The notes under the pieces are model-generated. The model made no database searches, had not been told where the DNA came from, and was given only the letters and a program-made list of their open reading frames with translations. Shown one piece after another: positions 1 to 8,002 of a stretch of 35,219 bases of DNA (position 1 is its first letter; every line of letters begins with the position of its first letter). This DNA comes from Rhodospirillaceae bacterium. Its GTDB lineage: Bacteria > Pseudomonadota > Alphaproteobacteria > Rhodospirillales > UBA2165. The stretch covers positions 1-35,219 of the forward strand of contig JABIHH010000013.1 of the NCBI GenBank assembly GCA_018649725.1. Reading direction: 5' to 3'. A program made the position numbers and the translations under genes.

Positions 1-245
1 CGATTAAAAGCATATTCCTGCCATGTCATGCCTTCGACGGGAGGCTTATCGATACCGCGGGCAATGGCGAGCCAGCCTCGAATATCATGACCTGAAGGGC
101 AGCTGCCCTGACAAGGCGGTGTGCGATGAACATAGGTCGGACATTGATGCGAATGACCGGCGGTGTGGATTTTATCGATCCATTCAGGATTGGATTGATC
201 ACCTTCCTCATATCGCCGCCAAGTTAATTTGGTCTTATCATCCAT
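1..245 (-). CDS. dsrL: DsrL, N-terminal fragment (partial, runs off left edge)
   Basis: DsrL is the iron-sulfur flavoprotein that links reverse dissimilatory sulfite reductase DsrAB to NAD(P). The minus strand from the ATG at 245 reads 81 uninterrupted codons to the window edge, beginning MDDKTKLTW. It contains the cysteine-bearing segment CPTYVHRTPPCQGSCPSG, which matches the N-terminal iron-sulfur region of DsrL and related glutamate-synthase small-subunit-like proteins. The start lies one base after the dsrK stop, so the two genes are probably translationally coupled. The flavin and NAD-binding parts lie outside the window. Type A versus type B DsrL cannot be decided from this fragment. 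A different reading in this stretch, 26-211 minus, is out of frame with it and is not a gene. Confidence 0.9.
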   Translation of the reverse strand, partial: MDDKTKLTWRRYEEGDQSNPEWIDKIHTAGHSHQCPTYVHRTPPCQGSCPSGHDIRGWLAIARGIDKPPVEGMTWQEYAFN

Positions 246-246
246 T

Positions 247-1827
247 TTATTCATCTCCGGCACCCTCTACTTCACTTTTCTGGTCTTCAACCGACTGTTC
301 AGCTGTTTCTTGTTCTATTTCTTCTGCGTCATCATCGGTCTCTTGGCCATCCAAAATAATGGCATTACTGACCAATTCATGGACACTGATGATGTCTGTC
401 ATACCAAAACCATACATCGGCATAACTTTTGAAAATTGTGTTTTGCAAATTGCGCAGATCGCTGCCATATGGGTGACGCCATGATCTTTCACCACTTGCT
501 CATAGGCACCCATGCGGGGACTGGCCCCTTTGGCGCGGAGTTCCAGCAGATCATCGGTCAGCAAGCCACCACCGCCGCCGCAACAAAATGTATTTTCGTG
601 AATGGTGTCATCCGCCATATCAACGAAGTTGTTACAACACGCTTTGATCACTTCACGAGGAATAATGAACTGGCCGCCCGGCATATCACCCATGCGTGAC
701 GCCCGAGAAACATTGCAAGAATCGTGGAAAGTCAGCGTCATATGATCATTGGCAGATTTATCTAAATTCAACTCACCCTTTTGGATGAGGTCATAGGTAA
801 ACTCGCAGATGTGCTGTGGAATTGGATAATTCGGATCGAGAAAATCAAACGGCCCGACCAGCGTGTCCCAAAAGTTATAAGCGACCCGCCAGGCATGACC
901 GCACTCGCCAACGATGATGCGCTTCACGCCAAGCTCCATCGCTGCATCCCGAATGCGCTCAGCGATCTTGCCCATTTGATCGTGCGAGCCGATAAACATT
1001 GCGAAGTTTGCAGCCTCGGAAGCTTTGGAACTCAGCGTCCAACTGACGCCCGCCTGATGGAAGACTTTGGCATACCCAAGCAAGCCATCAACATGCGGCT
1101 CAGCAAAGAAATCAGCGCTTGGCGTAATCAGCAAAATGTCGGCGCCCTTTTCATCTAAAGGTAACCGCACCTCAACGCCGGTATCATCCAGCAGATCTTC
1201 TTCCAAATCTTCCAGCGTTGCCCGTAAGGCTTTTGGGTTCAGGCCCAGATTGTTGCCGATATCATGGACCTTGCCGATGATCTCATTGCAATATTTCTGG
1301 CCCATGCCGATGTGATCCATGATCTCTCGCGCCGCCATGGAGAACTCGGCCGTGTCGATTCCGTAAGGGCAATAGACCGAGCAACGTCGACACTGGGAAC
1401 ATTGATGGAAATAGGTGTACCACTCGTCCAATACTTCGCGGGTGAGGTCTTTGGCACCAACCAGCCACGGGAACCACTTTCCGGTCCAGGTGAAATAGCG
1501 GCGATAGATTTTTCGCATCAAATCCTGACGCGCAACCGGCATATTTTTTGGATCACCCGTGCCTAGGAAATAATGGCATTTGTCGGTACACGCGCCGCAT
1601 TTAACGCACGCATCCATATAGACTTTGAGGGCACGCTGGCTATCCAGTATCTCGCCCATTTTTGCGATTGCTTTGTCGTGCCAGTCATCGACCAATTCGC
1701 CCGGAAAACCGAGCGCTTCTTGATGATCCGGGGCCGCCACATAAGGCTGGCTATGCGACATCGCGCCTTCGTTGATTTTAGGAATCTCAGCTTCGGCTTT
1801 AAGCTCTGGGAGGGTAAAATCATCCAT
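247..1827 (-). CDS. dsrK: DsrK, catalytic iron-sulfur subunit of DsrMKJOP
   Basis: DsrK is a HdrD-like iron-sulfur protein on the cytoplasmic face of the DsrMKJOP membrane complex, thought to exchange electrons with the DsrC disulfide or trisulfide. The 526-residue product has two ferredoxin-type cysteine clusters (CVKCGACTDKC near residue 75 and CSQCRRCSVYC near residue 142). A CCG-type domain follows in the C-terminal half, with GHAWR, HDSCNVSR and CCGGGGG motifs typical of the HdrB/HdrD non-cubane cluster site. The start ATG sits 3 bases after the dsrM stop, with a GGAG element upstream. An oddity is a strongly acidic tail of about 30 residues after the conserved core (DGQETDDDAEEIEQ onward), which I do not expect in DsrK. 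Assignment is secure. Confidence 0.96.
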   Translation of the reverse strand: MDDFTLPELKAEAEIPKINEGAMSHSQPYVAAPDHQEALGFPGELVDDWHDKAIAKMGEILDSQRALKVYMDACVKCGACTDKCHYFLGTGDPKNMPVARQDLMRKIYRRYFTWTGKWFPWLVGAKDLTREVLDEWYTYFHQCSQCRRCSVYCPYGIDTAEFSMAAREIMDHIGMGQKYCNEIIGKVHDIGNNLGLNPKALRATLEDLEEDLLDDTGVEVRLPLDEKGADILLITPSADFFAEPHVDGLLGYAKVFHQAGVSWTLSSKASEAANFAMFIGSHDQMGKIAERIRDAAMELGVKRIIVGECGHAWRVAYNFWDTLVGPFDFLDPNYPIPQHICEFTYDLIQKGELNLDKSANDHMTLTFHDSCNVSRASRMGDMPGGQFIIPREVIKACCNNFVDMADDTIHENTFCCGGGGGLLTDDLLELRAKGASPRMGAYEQVVKDHGVTHMAAICAICKTQFSKVMPMYGFGMTDIISVHELVSNAIILDGQETDDDAEEIEQETAEQSVEDQKSEVEGAGDE

Positions 1828-1830
1828 CGC

Positions 1831-2565
1831 CTATTCTCCAACCTCGGTGGATCTTGACGCACTCGACACATAACGGGATTCGCGCGGGTTATCGACCTGA
1901 TTACGGGTCGGGCTAAAAAACACGCCCGGCGCATGCAACAACTTTGAAAACGGAAAAACAATCATCAGAAGCGCGACCAAGCCAAGATGGATCAGCACCG
2001 GTGGATCGGCTGGCAGAGGCTGCCAATCGAAATACATTAGGCCAAGCATAAAGGCTTTCACCGCGACGATATCAGTATGCGCACCATATTTCATGCCGAG
2101 GCCACTACCGGCAATGCCCAACAACATGATGATCATCAGATGATCAGAAGGTCCGGTAATGTAACGGACACGCTCGACCACAATCCGTCTAACCCAGAGG
2201 GCTGCTAGGCCAAAAACAAAGGCGAAGGCCGCATAAATACCAAAGGGTTGGATCAACGCGACCCAACTCCAGACCGGCTCAGTGAAATAGCGCAAGTGGC
2301 GCGCCACAATAAGCAGCAGAGCGACGTGAAACATCCAGCCGAACCACCAGATCCATTTATTGGAGCGAAACAGGCTTTGGAAAAACACCACCTCGCGGAA
2401 CATGCGGAGGACGACCCCTTGTTTCGTTGTTGGCGCGGGCGTTGTGGGAATCTTCAACGGTGCCGGTGTTGTGGCATATTGTTTGATCTTCACAAACAGG
2501 CCAACGACGAGAATCAAGGTCGCAGCATAAAATAGAATGGCATAGGCGGCAGTCACGGTGGACAC
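1831..2565 (-). CDS. dsrM: DsrM, heme b membrane subunit of DsrMKJOP
   Basis: DsrM is the NarI-like cytochrome b subunit that anchors DsrK and moves electrons between the quinone pool and the complex. The 244-residue product is hydrophobic, with about five membrane segments (near residues 5-25, 72-90, 105-125, 142-160 and 192-210) and histidines within or next to them (in MFHVALLL, ARHLRY, DHLMII, IHLGL) that could ligate heme. The first codon is GTG at 2565, only four bases after an AGGAGG ribosome binding site at 2575-2570. A second GTG at 2556 would sit 13 bases away, so the exact start is uncertain by three codons. It follows dsrC by 42 bases and abuts dsrK. Confidence 0.93.
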   Translation of the reverse strand: MSTVTAAYAILFYAATLILVVGLFVKIKQYATTPAPLKIPTTPAPTTKQGVVLRMFREVVFFQSLFRSNKWIWWFGWMFHVALLLIVARHLRYFTEPVWSWVALIQPFGIYAAFAFVFGLAALWVRRIVVERVRYITGPSDHLMIIMLLGIAGSGLGMKYGAHTDIVAVKAFMLGLMYFDWQPLPADPPVLIHLGLVALLMIVFPFSKLLHAPGVFFSPTRNQVDNPRESRYVSSASRSTEVGE

Positions 2566-2607
2566 CTACCCTCCTCAGCAAAAGTTAAGTGATACTTCTG
2601 GTCGGTC

Positions 2608-2940
2608 TTAGACGCAGCCCGTTGGCTTTGGCAGACCGGCAATTTTACAAGCTTGTTTAGCAGGGCCATAAGGGAACAACTCGTAGAGATATTTGCTGTT
2701 GCCTTTGTCTGGTCCGAGAGATTTCTTAACCGCTTTGGTCAAAACCCGAACAGCCGGCGCAATTTGATATTCTTCATAATAATCACGCAGGAAGTTCACA
2801 ACTTCCCAATGATCATCATTCATGTCGATTTTTTCTTCAACGGCGATGGTGCCGGCCAATTCTTTTGACCAAGTCGACATATCGGTGATGTAGCCTTCTT
2901 CATCAGCACCAATTGTCTGACCGTTTACTGCATAATCCAT
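2608..2940 (-). CDS. dsrC: DsrC, sulfur-carrier substrate protein of DsrAB
   Basis: DsrC carries sulfur as a persulfide or trisulfide between DsrEFH, DsrAB and DsrMKJOP in the cytoplasm. The 110-residue product has the family's usual length and the diagnostic C-terminal arm ending KQACKIAGLPKPTGCV. It keeps both redox cysteines, Cys98 and the penultimate Cys109. Two cysteines at this spacing separate true DsrC from TusE (last cysteine only). An AAGGAG ribosome binding site lies seven bases before the ATG. A 50-base gap separates it from dsrH and a 42-base gap from dsrM, wider than elsewhere in the operon. Confidence 0.97.
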   Translation of the reverse strand: MDYAVNGQTIGADEEGYITDMSTWSKELAGTIAVEEKIDMNDDHWEVVNFLRDYYEEYQIAPAVRVLTKAVKKSLGPDKGNSKYLYELFPYGPAKQACKIAGLPKPTGCV

Positions 2941-2990
2941 TTTATTTCTCCTTCTTCACTTTGCTCATTTTAATTTTTAGTAAATTCAAA

Positions 2991-3299
2991 TTACAACCAC
3001 GATTGGACGGAACTGTATTCCTCAACCAGATCAACAAAACCTGCATAATCAATGAGCTCAAGCCCATCGATCAACGGTTTTTCACTTAAACCTCGGGCAT
3101 CAACATCCGGCCCCAAAGCATAGAGTTTTATACTGCCGTCACGACTTGAAATTTCATCGCTGGCCGATGTGCCTTGGAGTGCGCCATAAACACCATCCTC
3201 AATCAACAGCACGGCAGAGCCATTTTTAGCGCGGCGCAGGCAATCCGAAAGAGAGTTTCTTTCGAAGGGCGATTTATTAACGGTATGTAGTAAAGCCAC
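2991..3299 (-). CDS. dsrH: DsrH, subunit of the DsrEFH sulfurtransferase
   Basis: DsrH (TusB-like) is the third subunit of the DsrE2F2H2 hexamer, which hands sulfur to DsrC. I place the start at GTG 3299, seven bases after an AGGAG site at 3311-3307. This gives 102 residues beginning MALLHTVNKSPFERNSLSDC. The cysteine then falls at residue 20, the conserved DsrH/TusB position. A longer reading from 3323 would overlap dsrF and lacks a suitable ribosome binding site. The remainder (AVLLIEDGVYGAL, then a tail ending in QSWL) fits the family. Confidence 0.92.
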   Translation of the reverse strand: MALLHTVNKSPFERNSLSDCLRRAKNGSAVLLIEDGVYGALQGTSASDEISSRDGSIKLYALGPDVDARGLSEKPLIDGLELIDYAGFVDLVEEYSSVQSWL

Positions 3300-3309
3300 T
3301 GTTCTACTC

Positions 3310-3702
3310 CTAAAACGAGACAATCATGTCTTGTGTGTCCATCAGTTCAGAGATTTCTGCCGCGCTCAAAATTTCTACCGGAATGACGAGATCTTCCTCG
3401 CTCAAACCGCGGGCCTCGAGAGATTCTTTCTCGGCATAAACTTTTTCAACTTCATAGCCTTCGAGGGCCCGGTAAGTTGGCGAAAAGTTTTTCATATTAA
3501 CACCGGAGGTCTCCTGATCTTTTTTGATCTGGAACACACCATCATCAATAAAGACCAAACTAACATCTTGATCAAAAGCTGCCGTGATGAGCACCACTTC
3601 CAACCCTTCTAACGCATAGACCGTGCCGTAAGGAGCCTTGCGATTGACATACATGAACTTTTTAACCGGTCCATCAAACTCGTCTTCTTCCCAATCTTCC
3701 AT
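3310..3702 (-). CDS. dsrF: DsrF, subunit of the DsrEFH sulfurtransferase
   Basis: DsrF (TusC-like) is a structural subunit of the DsrEFH complex. The 130-residue product has the family core (RKAPYGTVYALEGLEV, then LVFIDDGVFQI) and an acidic N-terminus. No cysteine is present in the core, in line with DsrF not being the sulfur-binding subunit. The ATG follows a GGGGGA site and lies 11 bases after the dsrE stop. The gene order E-F-H-C is typical of sulfur oxidisers and absent from most sulfate reducers, which supports an oxidative role for the operon. Confidence 0.93.
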   Translation of the reverse strand: MEDWEEDEFDGPVKKFMYVNRKAPYGTVYALEGLEVVLITAAFDQDVSLVFIDDGVFQIKKDQETSGVNMKNFSPTYRALEGYEVEKVYAEKESLEARGLSEEDLVIPVEILSAAEISELMDTQDMIVSF

Positions 3703-3713
3703 TACAAATCCCC

Positions 3714-4073
3714 CTAATCACCAAATGTCACAAGCCGGTCACCGATGATGCCGGCTTCGACCAATTGGCCGAGACCTGAAATTTTGAAACCAGCTGCCAG
3801 CAAATCATCATTGATGCCACGCCGCATGGCAGCAGCGACACAGACGACCAGTTCGACGCCGTGCTCTTGGCCTAATTCTGACCATAGGGTGACGAGGTTG
3901 CGATCATCACTTGGCGGATCAGCCTGCTTATTCGAATTGTTGACACCATCATGATAGAAAAACACCCGTACAATTTCGTGGCCTTTTTCCAAGGCGGCTT
4001 TGGTAAACTGATAAGCAGTATCCGAAGCCTGATGGGTAAATGGTCCTTCATTGACCAGTATTCCTAGTTTCAT
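3714..4073 (-). CDS. dsrE: DsrE, sulfur-binding subunit of DsrEFH
   Basis: DsrE (TusD-like) binds the transferred sulfur as a persulfide and passes it to DsrC. The 119-residue product contains VCVAAAMRRGI with its cysteine at residue 78, the position of the active cysteine of Allochromatium DsrE. The N-terminal MKLGILVNEGPFTHQASDTA segment is characteristic. It is encoded 15 bases after the dsrB stop. Presence of the active cysteine, together with DsrC bearing both cysteines and TusA nearby, indicates an intact sulfur relay. Confidence 0.95.
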   Translation of the reverse strand: MKLGILVNEGPFTHQASDTAYQFTKAALEKGHEIVRVFFYHDGVNNSNKQADPPSDDRNLVTLWSELGQEHGVELVVCVAAAMRRGINDDLLAAGFKISGLGQLVEAGIIGDRLVTFGD

Positions 4074-4088
4074 TACTTCAATTTCCCC

Positions 4089-5171
4089 TTAGAAATGGAC
4101 ATGCGCAGAAGCGTTTAAGCTTTCGCGGGCGCCTCTGAAATCATCAATGTGGAAACGCGTGAACGGAATATCCGCAAGCTCGAAAAAACGCGGCCAGCCG
4201 ATACGTTCGATCCACTCACCCATACGCTCAAAATCGCGGCCATGTTCTTTATAGGCATAAAGAATTTTCTTCACCACATCCGCAACCTCAGGCCAACGCG
4301 GCGGATTGTTAGGCAATCCAGCAACGGCAAGCTTGTGGAAAGTCGGCTTGGTGCGTGCATTGGAGTGCTTGCCGCCGACCCAAATTGCGATCTTGGTCGA
4401 TTCTTCACTATTGATTTGCATTGGCGGGCAAGGCGCATAACACGCACCACAGCAAATGCATTTTTGTTCATCAACTTCGAGCGAAGGATTACCATTAACC
4501 AAAGCAGGTCGAATGGCGGCCACAGGGCAACGCGCCACAACAGCCGGACGCTCACAGACATTAGCCACAGCATCGTGATCGATGACGGGCGGCTTGGTGT
4601 ATTGCACGTTAATCGCAATATCACCCTGACCACCGCAATTGATCTGGCAGCAAGATGTCGTGATCCGAACGCGGTTTGGCATTTCTTCCTGGATAAATTC
4701 CTGATGCAACTCATCCATCAAAGATTTGACCACGCCCGATGCATCGGTGCCTGGAATATCGCAATGCAGCCAACCTTGGGTATGTGAAATCATTGAAACT
4801 GAATTGCCGGTTCCGCCAATCGGGAAACCTTCAGCCTCGAGCGCTTCAATTAGCGGTCCGACTTGCTCTTCGCTAGAAACCATATACTCGATATTGCTTC
4901 GAGTGGTGAAGCGCACATGGCCCTCCGCCCGCATATCGGCGATATCGCAAAGCGAACGAATTGTATGGACATCCATCTGACGCTGGGTGCCGGCCCGAAC
5001 GGTCCAGACTTCTTCACCATCATTTGACACATGATGAAGCACGCCTGGACGTAAACGGTCATGCCATTTCCAATTGCCATAGTTCTTTTTCAGAACCGGG
5101 TGCATATGAGGGAAAGGATCCGGCACGCCGTGTTCATCGGGGCGCCGTGGTTGTACTTCTGTATCTGTCAT
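4089..5171 (-). CDS. dsrB: Reverse dissimilatory sulfite reductase beta subunit
   Basis: DsrB pairs with DsrA as a cytoplasmic siroheme and iron-sulfur enzyme. In this operon context it should oxidise DsrC-bound sulfur to sulfite. The 360-residue length is normal. Visible features are the siroheme/[4Fe-4S] cysteine segment TTSCCQINCGG near residue 175 and a ferredoxin-type insertion, CICCGACYAPCPP, near residue 238. The start is ATG 5171, eleven bases after the dsrA stop. An open reading on the opposite strand at 4149-4787 is a shadow of this gene. Direction of catalysis is inferred from neighbours dsrEFH and dsrL, not from this gene alone. Confidence 0.97.
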   Translation of the reverse strand: MTDTEVQPRRPDEHGVPDPFPHMHPVLKKNYGNWKWHDRLRPGVLHHVSNDGEEVWTVRAGTQRQMDVHTIRSLCDIADMRAEGHVRFTTRSNIEYMVSSEEQVGPLIEALEAEGFPIGGTGNSVSMISHTQGWLHCDIPGTDASGVVKSLMDELHQEFIQEEMPNRVRITTSCCQINCGGQGDIAINVQYTKPPVIDHDAVANVCERPAVVARCPVAAIRPALVNGNPSLEVDEQKCICCGACYAPCPPMQINSEESTKIAIWVGGKHSNARTKPTFHKLAVAGLPNNPPRWPEVADVVKKILYAYKEHGRDFERMGEWIERIGWPRFFELADIPFTRFHIDDFRGARESLNASAHVHF

Positions 5172-5182
5172 TTTCCTATTCC

Positions 5183-6445
5183 CTATTCCGCCGCCGTTTT
5201 GGCGTTTTCTTCATCTTTGCGATCAAACCACTTGCCGGCTTCAGCGTCCCAGCCAGACGTATCAACGTAGGAATTTGTCCGTGGGTGATTGACCATGTTT
5301 GGATCGATTTCGATGCCGACGCCTTCAAGGAAATTGATCAAGCCGATGCGATCGATGGTTTCGCCGACGCGCTCATGCTCCAACGCATTTTCAGCAAAGA
5401 AGTCGATCACGCTTTCAGCAATCTCCTCAAGCTTGTCATAATCTTCTTCGGTCTCAAGTTTGAGGAATGGCACAACGACCGTTCCCATCTGGTCACCGAT
5501 TTTAAGCGAACGCTTGCCGCCCATCAGAATAGTGACACCTTTATCGTCACCGGGAGACAACGCTTTATTCATCACATTGAGACAATGCATGCAGCGGACG
5601 CAGCTTGAATTATCAACATCCAATGTATCATCATCATTAAGACTCAACGCATTGGTTGGGCAGCGGGTTATCACATTATCGATGGTATATTTACGACCGG
5701 CTTCGCTGACATATTTCTTAACTTCTTCCTGGTCGACTTTCATATCGTCACGCCAAGTACCAATGACGGCGAAGTCGGCGCGGTGAATGGCGTTGACACA
5801 ATCATTCGCACAGCCGGAAAACTTGAACTTAAATTTATAAGGCAAGGCAGGCCGGTGCATCTCGTCAAGGAATGCATTAATAATTTGACGGTGAGCCTTC
5901 ACCTCATCATAGCAAGATTGCTCACAGCGGGCATGACCAACGCAACTCATTGAGGTCCGCAATGCCGGACCCGCGCCGCCCATATCAAGGCCAATTTCAT
6001 TTAAATCATCAAAGGCTTTTTGCACATTCTCGGTGGTGCAGCCTTGGAACATGATGTCGCCACTTTGGCCATGCAGAGCGATCAGACCGGAACCATGTTC
6101 CTCCCAGATATCGCACATGTTACGCAACAGGTCGGTGCTGTAATGCATGCCGGCAGGCGGCTGAACACGAAGCGTGTGGAACTCTTTTGATTCTGGATAT
6201 TCCTCAGCAACTTGTGAGAAACGCGGAATAACACCGCCGCCATAACCAAAGACACTAACTGTGCCACCTTTCCAATAACCCAACTTGGTGTCGTAGGAAT
6301 GTTCCAACTGACCCAGCAGATCATTCACCATCGGTGAATATTTTTCCTCATCATCGGCCAGTCTCTTCAAGCCATTTACAAAGCTTGGCCACTTGCCTTC
6401 TTGAAGCTCATCCAGTAGCGGTGTTTCATGTTTTTTCTTAGTCAC
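5183..6445 (-). CDS. dsrA: Reverse dissimilatory sulfite reductase alpha subunit
   Basis: DsrA carries the catalytic siroheme half of DsrAB and is first in the operon. The 420-residue product contains CVGHARCEQSCYDE and FKFSGCANDCVNAIHRADF, the cysteine pairs that coordinate the siroheme-coupled [4Fe-4S] cluster. A ferredoxin-type domain follows (SSCVRCMHCLNVM near residue 282). The start codon is GTG at 6445, supported by an AAGGAG site at 6458-6453 with a seven-base spacer. Upstream lies an AT-rich divergent control region with tandem repeats. Length and motif order match the sulfur-oxidiser type, although a phylogeny would be needed to place it. Confidence 0.97.
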   Translation of the reverse strand: MTKKKHETPLLDELQEGKWPSFVNGLKRLADDEEKYSPMVNDLLGQLEHSYDTKLGYWKGGTVSVFGYGGGVIPRFSQVAEEYPESKEFHTLRVQPPAGMHYSTDLLRNMCDIWEEHGSGLIALHGQSGDIMFQGCTTENVQKAFDDLNEIGLDMGGAGPALRTSMSCVGHARCEQSCYDEVKAHRQIINAFLDEMHRPALPYKFKFKFSGCANDCVNAIHRADFAVIGTWRDDMKVDQEEVKKYVSEAGRKYTIDNVITRCPTNALSLNDDDTLDVDNSSCVRCMHCLNVMNKALSPGDDKGVTILMGGKRSLKIGDQMGTVVVPFLKLETEEDYDKLEEIAESVIDFFAENALEHERVGETIDRIGLINFLEGVGIEIDPNMVNHPRTNSYVDTSGWDAEAGKWFDRKDEENAKTAAE

Positions 6446-6483
6446 TTTTAGTCTCCTTACCGGTTTCTCTCGCGAGCCCCACC

Positions 6484-6526
6484 CCTGAAATTACCAATGC
6501 AAATACCAATGCAATTACCTGAAATT
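6484..6526. repeat. Tandem repeat upstream of dsrA, possible operator
   Basis: Two adjacent 12-base units, TACCAATGCAAA (6492-6503) and TACCAATGCAAT (6504-6515), differ at one base. They are bracketed by two copies of CCTGAAATT at 6484-6492 and 6518-6526, a further direct repeat 34 bases apart. The array begins about 40 bases upstream of the dsrA GTG. Its position and the 12-base period suggest a regulator site in the dsr promoter or leader. The binding protein is unknown. Confidence 0.5.
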
Positions 6527-6730
6527 TAATTCTTCTATGCGGCCCCAATTCAGCCTCATGCCCTATTATTACACCAATCTAATTACTATAATCAATGTTT
6601 TCCTAAAATACGATATACATATTTTATTAAAAAAAATCATTATATATCAATAATATAGGTAGTATGTTCCTGTTCTACTATTTATTTTTGTGTTATTATG
6701 TTTTCTAATTTACTAAAATAGAAAGAAATG

Positions 6731-6778
6731 ATATCAGAGATAGACTATTCTTTGCAATAGTCTTATGTGATATTTTTT
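6731..6778 (+). terminator. Hairpin plus T run before the TauD-type gene (attenuator-like)
   Basis: The inner stem AGACTATT (6742-6749) and AATAGTCT (6756-6763) is perfect, with a six-base loop. An outer arm, ATATCA (6731-6736) and TGATAT (6768-6773), is also perfect, separated by short unpaired stretches. A run of six T follows at 6773-6778. The shape is that of a rho-independent terminator on the plus strand, yet it lies only 24 bases before the start codon at 6802. It could therefore be a leader attenuator, the end of a short upstream transcript, or a symmetrical protein site. Confidence 0.5.
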
Positions 6779-6801
6779 CTGAAACACTAGGCAGTAAAAT
6801 A

Positions 6802-7698
6802 ATGACGTTGCCCATCGGTCTCGAGAATAAAGAAGTCTATTTGCAATGGCGGGAAGAAAAGCTTGCCGACTACCCGAGCGACTCGCCCGCCTTAACCGTA
6901 AATTTGGAGACCCCTGGACAGCCGAATCCGCAACAAATTGAAGCACTTAAAGCGCTGTGCCGAAAAACCAATATGGCCATTTATGCCGGCCCTGAAGCAA
7001 TTGTCGAAGACAAAAACATCGCAATAAACTTAGGCGCTGCACTCGGTCTCAAGCAAGTGGACCGATCATTGACGACCGAGGATGATGGTGTGAGCGAGCT
7101 TTCGGTTGCCATTGGCGGTGAAAAAAGTGCCTACATTCCCTACACTGATCGCTCGCTCGGCTGGCATACCGATGGCTGTTATAACGATGCAGATCACCTG
7201 ATAAACGGATTTTTGTTGCATTGCGTACGGGCCGCGCCTGAGGGCGGAGAGAATTATTTGCTCGACCCTGAGATCGCTTACATTCTTTTGCGCGATGAAA
7301 ACCCTGACTTTATTGACGGACTGATGCTGGTGGATGCGCTTTCTATCCCGGCTAACATCGAAAATGACAAAGTGATTCGCGCCGAGCAATCGGGGCCGGC
7401 CCTCTCGATTGATCCTGACACCCAGGCCCTTCATTTGCGCTATACAGGCCGGAAAACCTATGTCACCTGGCGGGATGATCCGCGCCTGCAGGAAGCCCTC
7501 GCGTTCTTAAAAGACGCTTTCAATGAACAAAATCAGTATATATTTAAAGTGAAATTGAAGCCTGGCTCAGGACTGATCGGTAATAATGTACTTCACAATC
7601 GGACAAAGTTCGTTGATGGTGACGCAGCCGACGACAAACGCCTGATTTATCGAATTTATTATCACGATAGAATTACCAACGCCCTGAACAATAACTAG
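6802..7698 (+). CDS. TauD/TfdA-type Fe(II)/2-oxoglutarate dioxygenase
   Basis: The 298-residue product resembles the TauD/TfdA fold of non-heme iron, 2-oxoglutarate-dependent oxygenases. The iron-binding His-x-Asp is seen in GWHTDG (His122, Asp124) and the distal histidine in NNVLHNR (His265). Arginines that could bind 2-oxoglutarate follow in DDKRLIYRIYY (Arg280, Arg284). Classical TauD releases sulfite from taurine, but the substrate here is unknown. Its position divergent from dsrA, with two small co-directional genes and then tusA, suggests a role in sulfur metabolism. That link is inference. No signal peptide is visible, so it should act in the cytoplasm. Confidence 0.85.
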   Translation: MTLPIGLENKEVYLQWREEKLADYPSDSPALTVNLETPGQPNPQQIEALKALCRKTNMAIYAGPEAIVEDKNIAINLGAALGLKQVDRSLTTEDDGVSELSVAIGGEKSAYIPYTDRSLGWHTDGCYNDADHLINGFLLHCVRAAPEGGENYLLDPEIAYILLRDENPDFIDGLMLVDALSIPANIENDKVIRAEQSGPALSIDPDTQALHLRYTGRKTYVTWRDDPRLQEALAFLKDAFNEQNQYIFKVKLKPGSGLIGNNVLHNRTKFVDGDAADDKRLIYRIYYHDRITNALNNN

Positions 7699-7714
7699 GC
7701 CATAGGAGACACCG

Positions 7715-8002
7715 ATGGAAAAAAACACGCCCGTATCAATCGAGAAGGCGCCGGTTATACCGCTTAGCCAAATCATCATTCAAAACCATGATGTGGTAAC
7801 TTTTGCTGAGTTGTTAAAAACCGTCAACCAGTTGGGCGAAGGCGGCATGGTGTTGATGGAGTTTGATTTAAAGCCGGACTTCCCCGATACACCGCGCGAT
7901 TGGCAAACCCAATTGGAAGTCGCGTTCATGACCAAGGCGAGCCCTTTTAGCCGGCCACCGGAAATAATTGACCGGCCTGAGCCTGATGGAAATGAAGATT
8001 AA
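7715..8002 (+). CDS. Small unknown protein in the TauD-type unit
   Basis: I do not recognise this 95-residue protein. It starts at ATG 7715, 16 bases after the dioxygenase stop, with an AGGAGA ribosome binding site. Its last stop base is the first base of the next ATG (TAATG), so the two small genes are almost certainly co-translated. It has a proline-rich N-terminus, a central segment that looks like an amphipathic helix (TFAELLKTVNQLGEGG), and an acidic tail ending in DGNED. There are no cysteines and no membrane segments. Confidence 0.75.
   Translation: MEKNTPVSIEKAPVIPLSQIIIQNHDVVTFAELLKTVNQLGEGGMVLMEFDLKPDFPDTPRDWQTQLEVAFMTKASPFSRPPEIIDRPEPDGNED

Larger units (their letters stand above)
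6446..6801. promoter_or_regulatory. Divergent control region between dsrA and the TauD-type gene
   Basis: This 356-base gap carries no convincing gene. It is very AT-rich between about 6590 and 6730, as expected for back-to-back promoters. Close to dsrA there is a tandem pair of 12-base units, and close to the plus-strand gene there is a long imperfect palindrome followed by a T run; both are listed separately. I could not identify a -35/-10 pair with confidence. Confidence 0.7.

Noticed and set aside
4149-4787. 212-codon plus-strand open reading opposite dsrB
   Set aside because: It lies entirely antisense to dsrB, has no ribosome binding site or recognisable domain, and its length is explained by the codon bias of dsrB.
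247-6445. Reductive (sulfate-reducer) Dsr operon
   Set aside because: Presence of dsrEFH, dsrL, tusA and aprM, and absence of dsrD between dsrB and the next gene, point to the oxidative direction.
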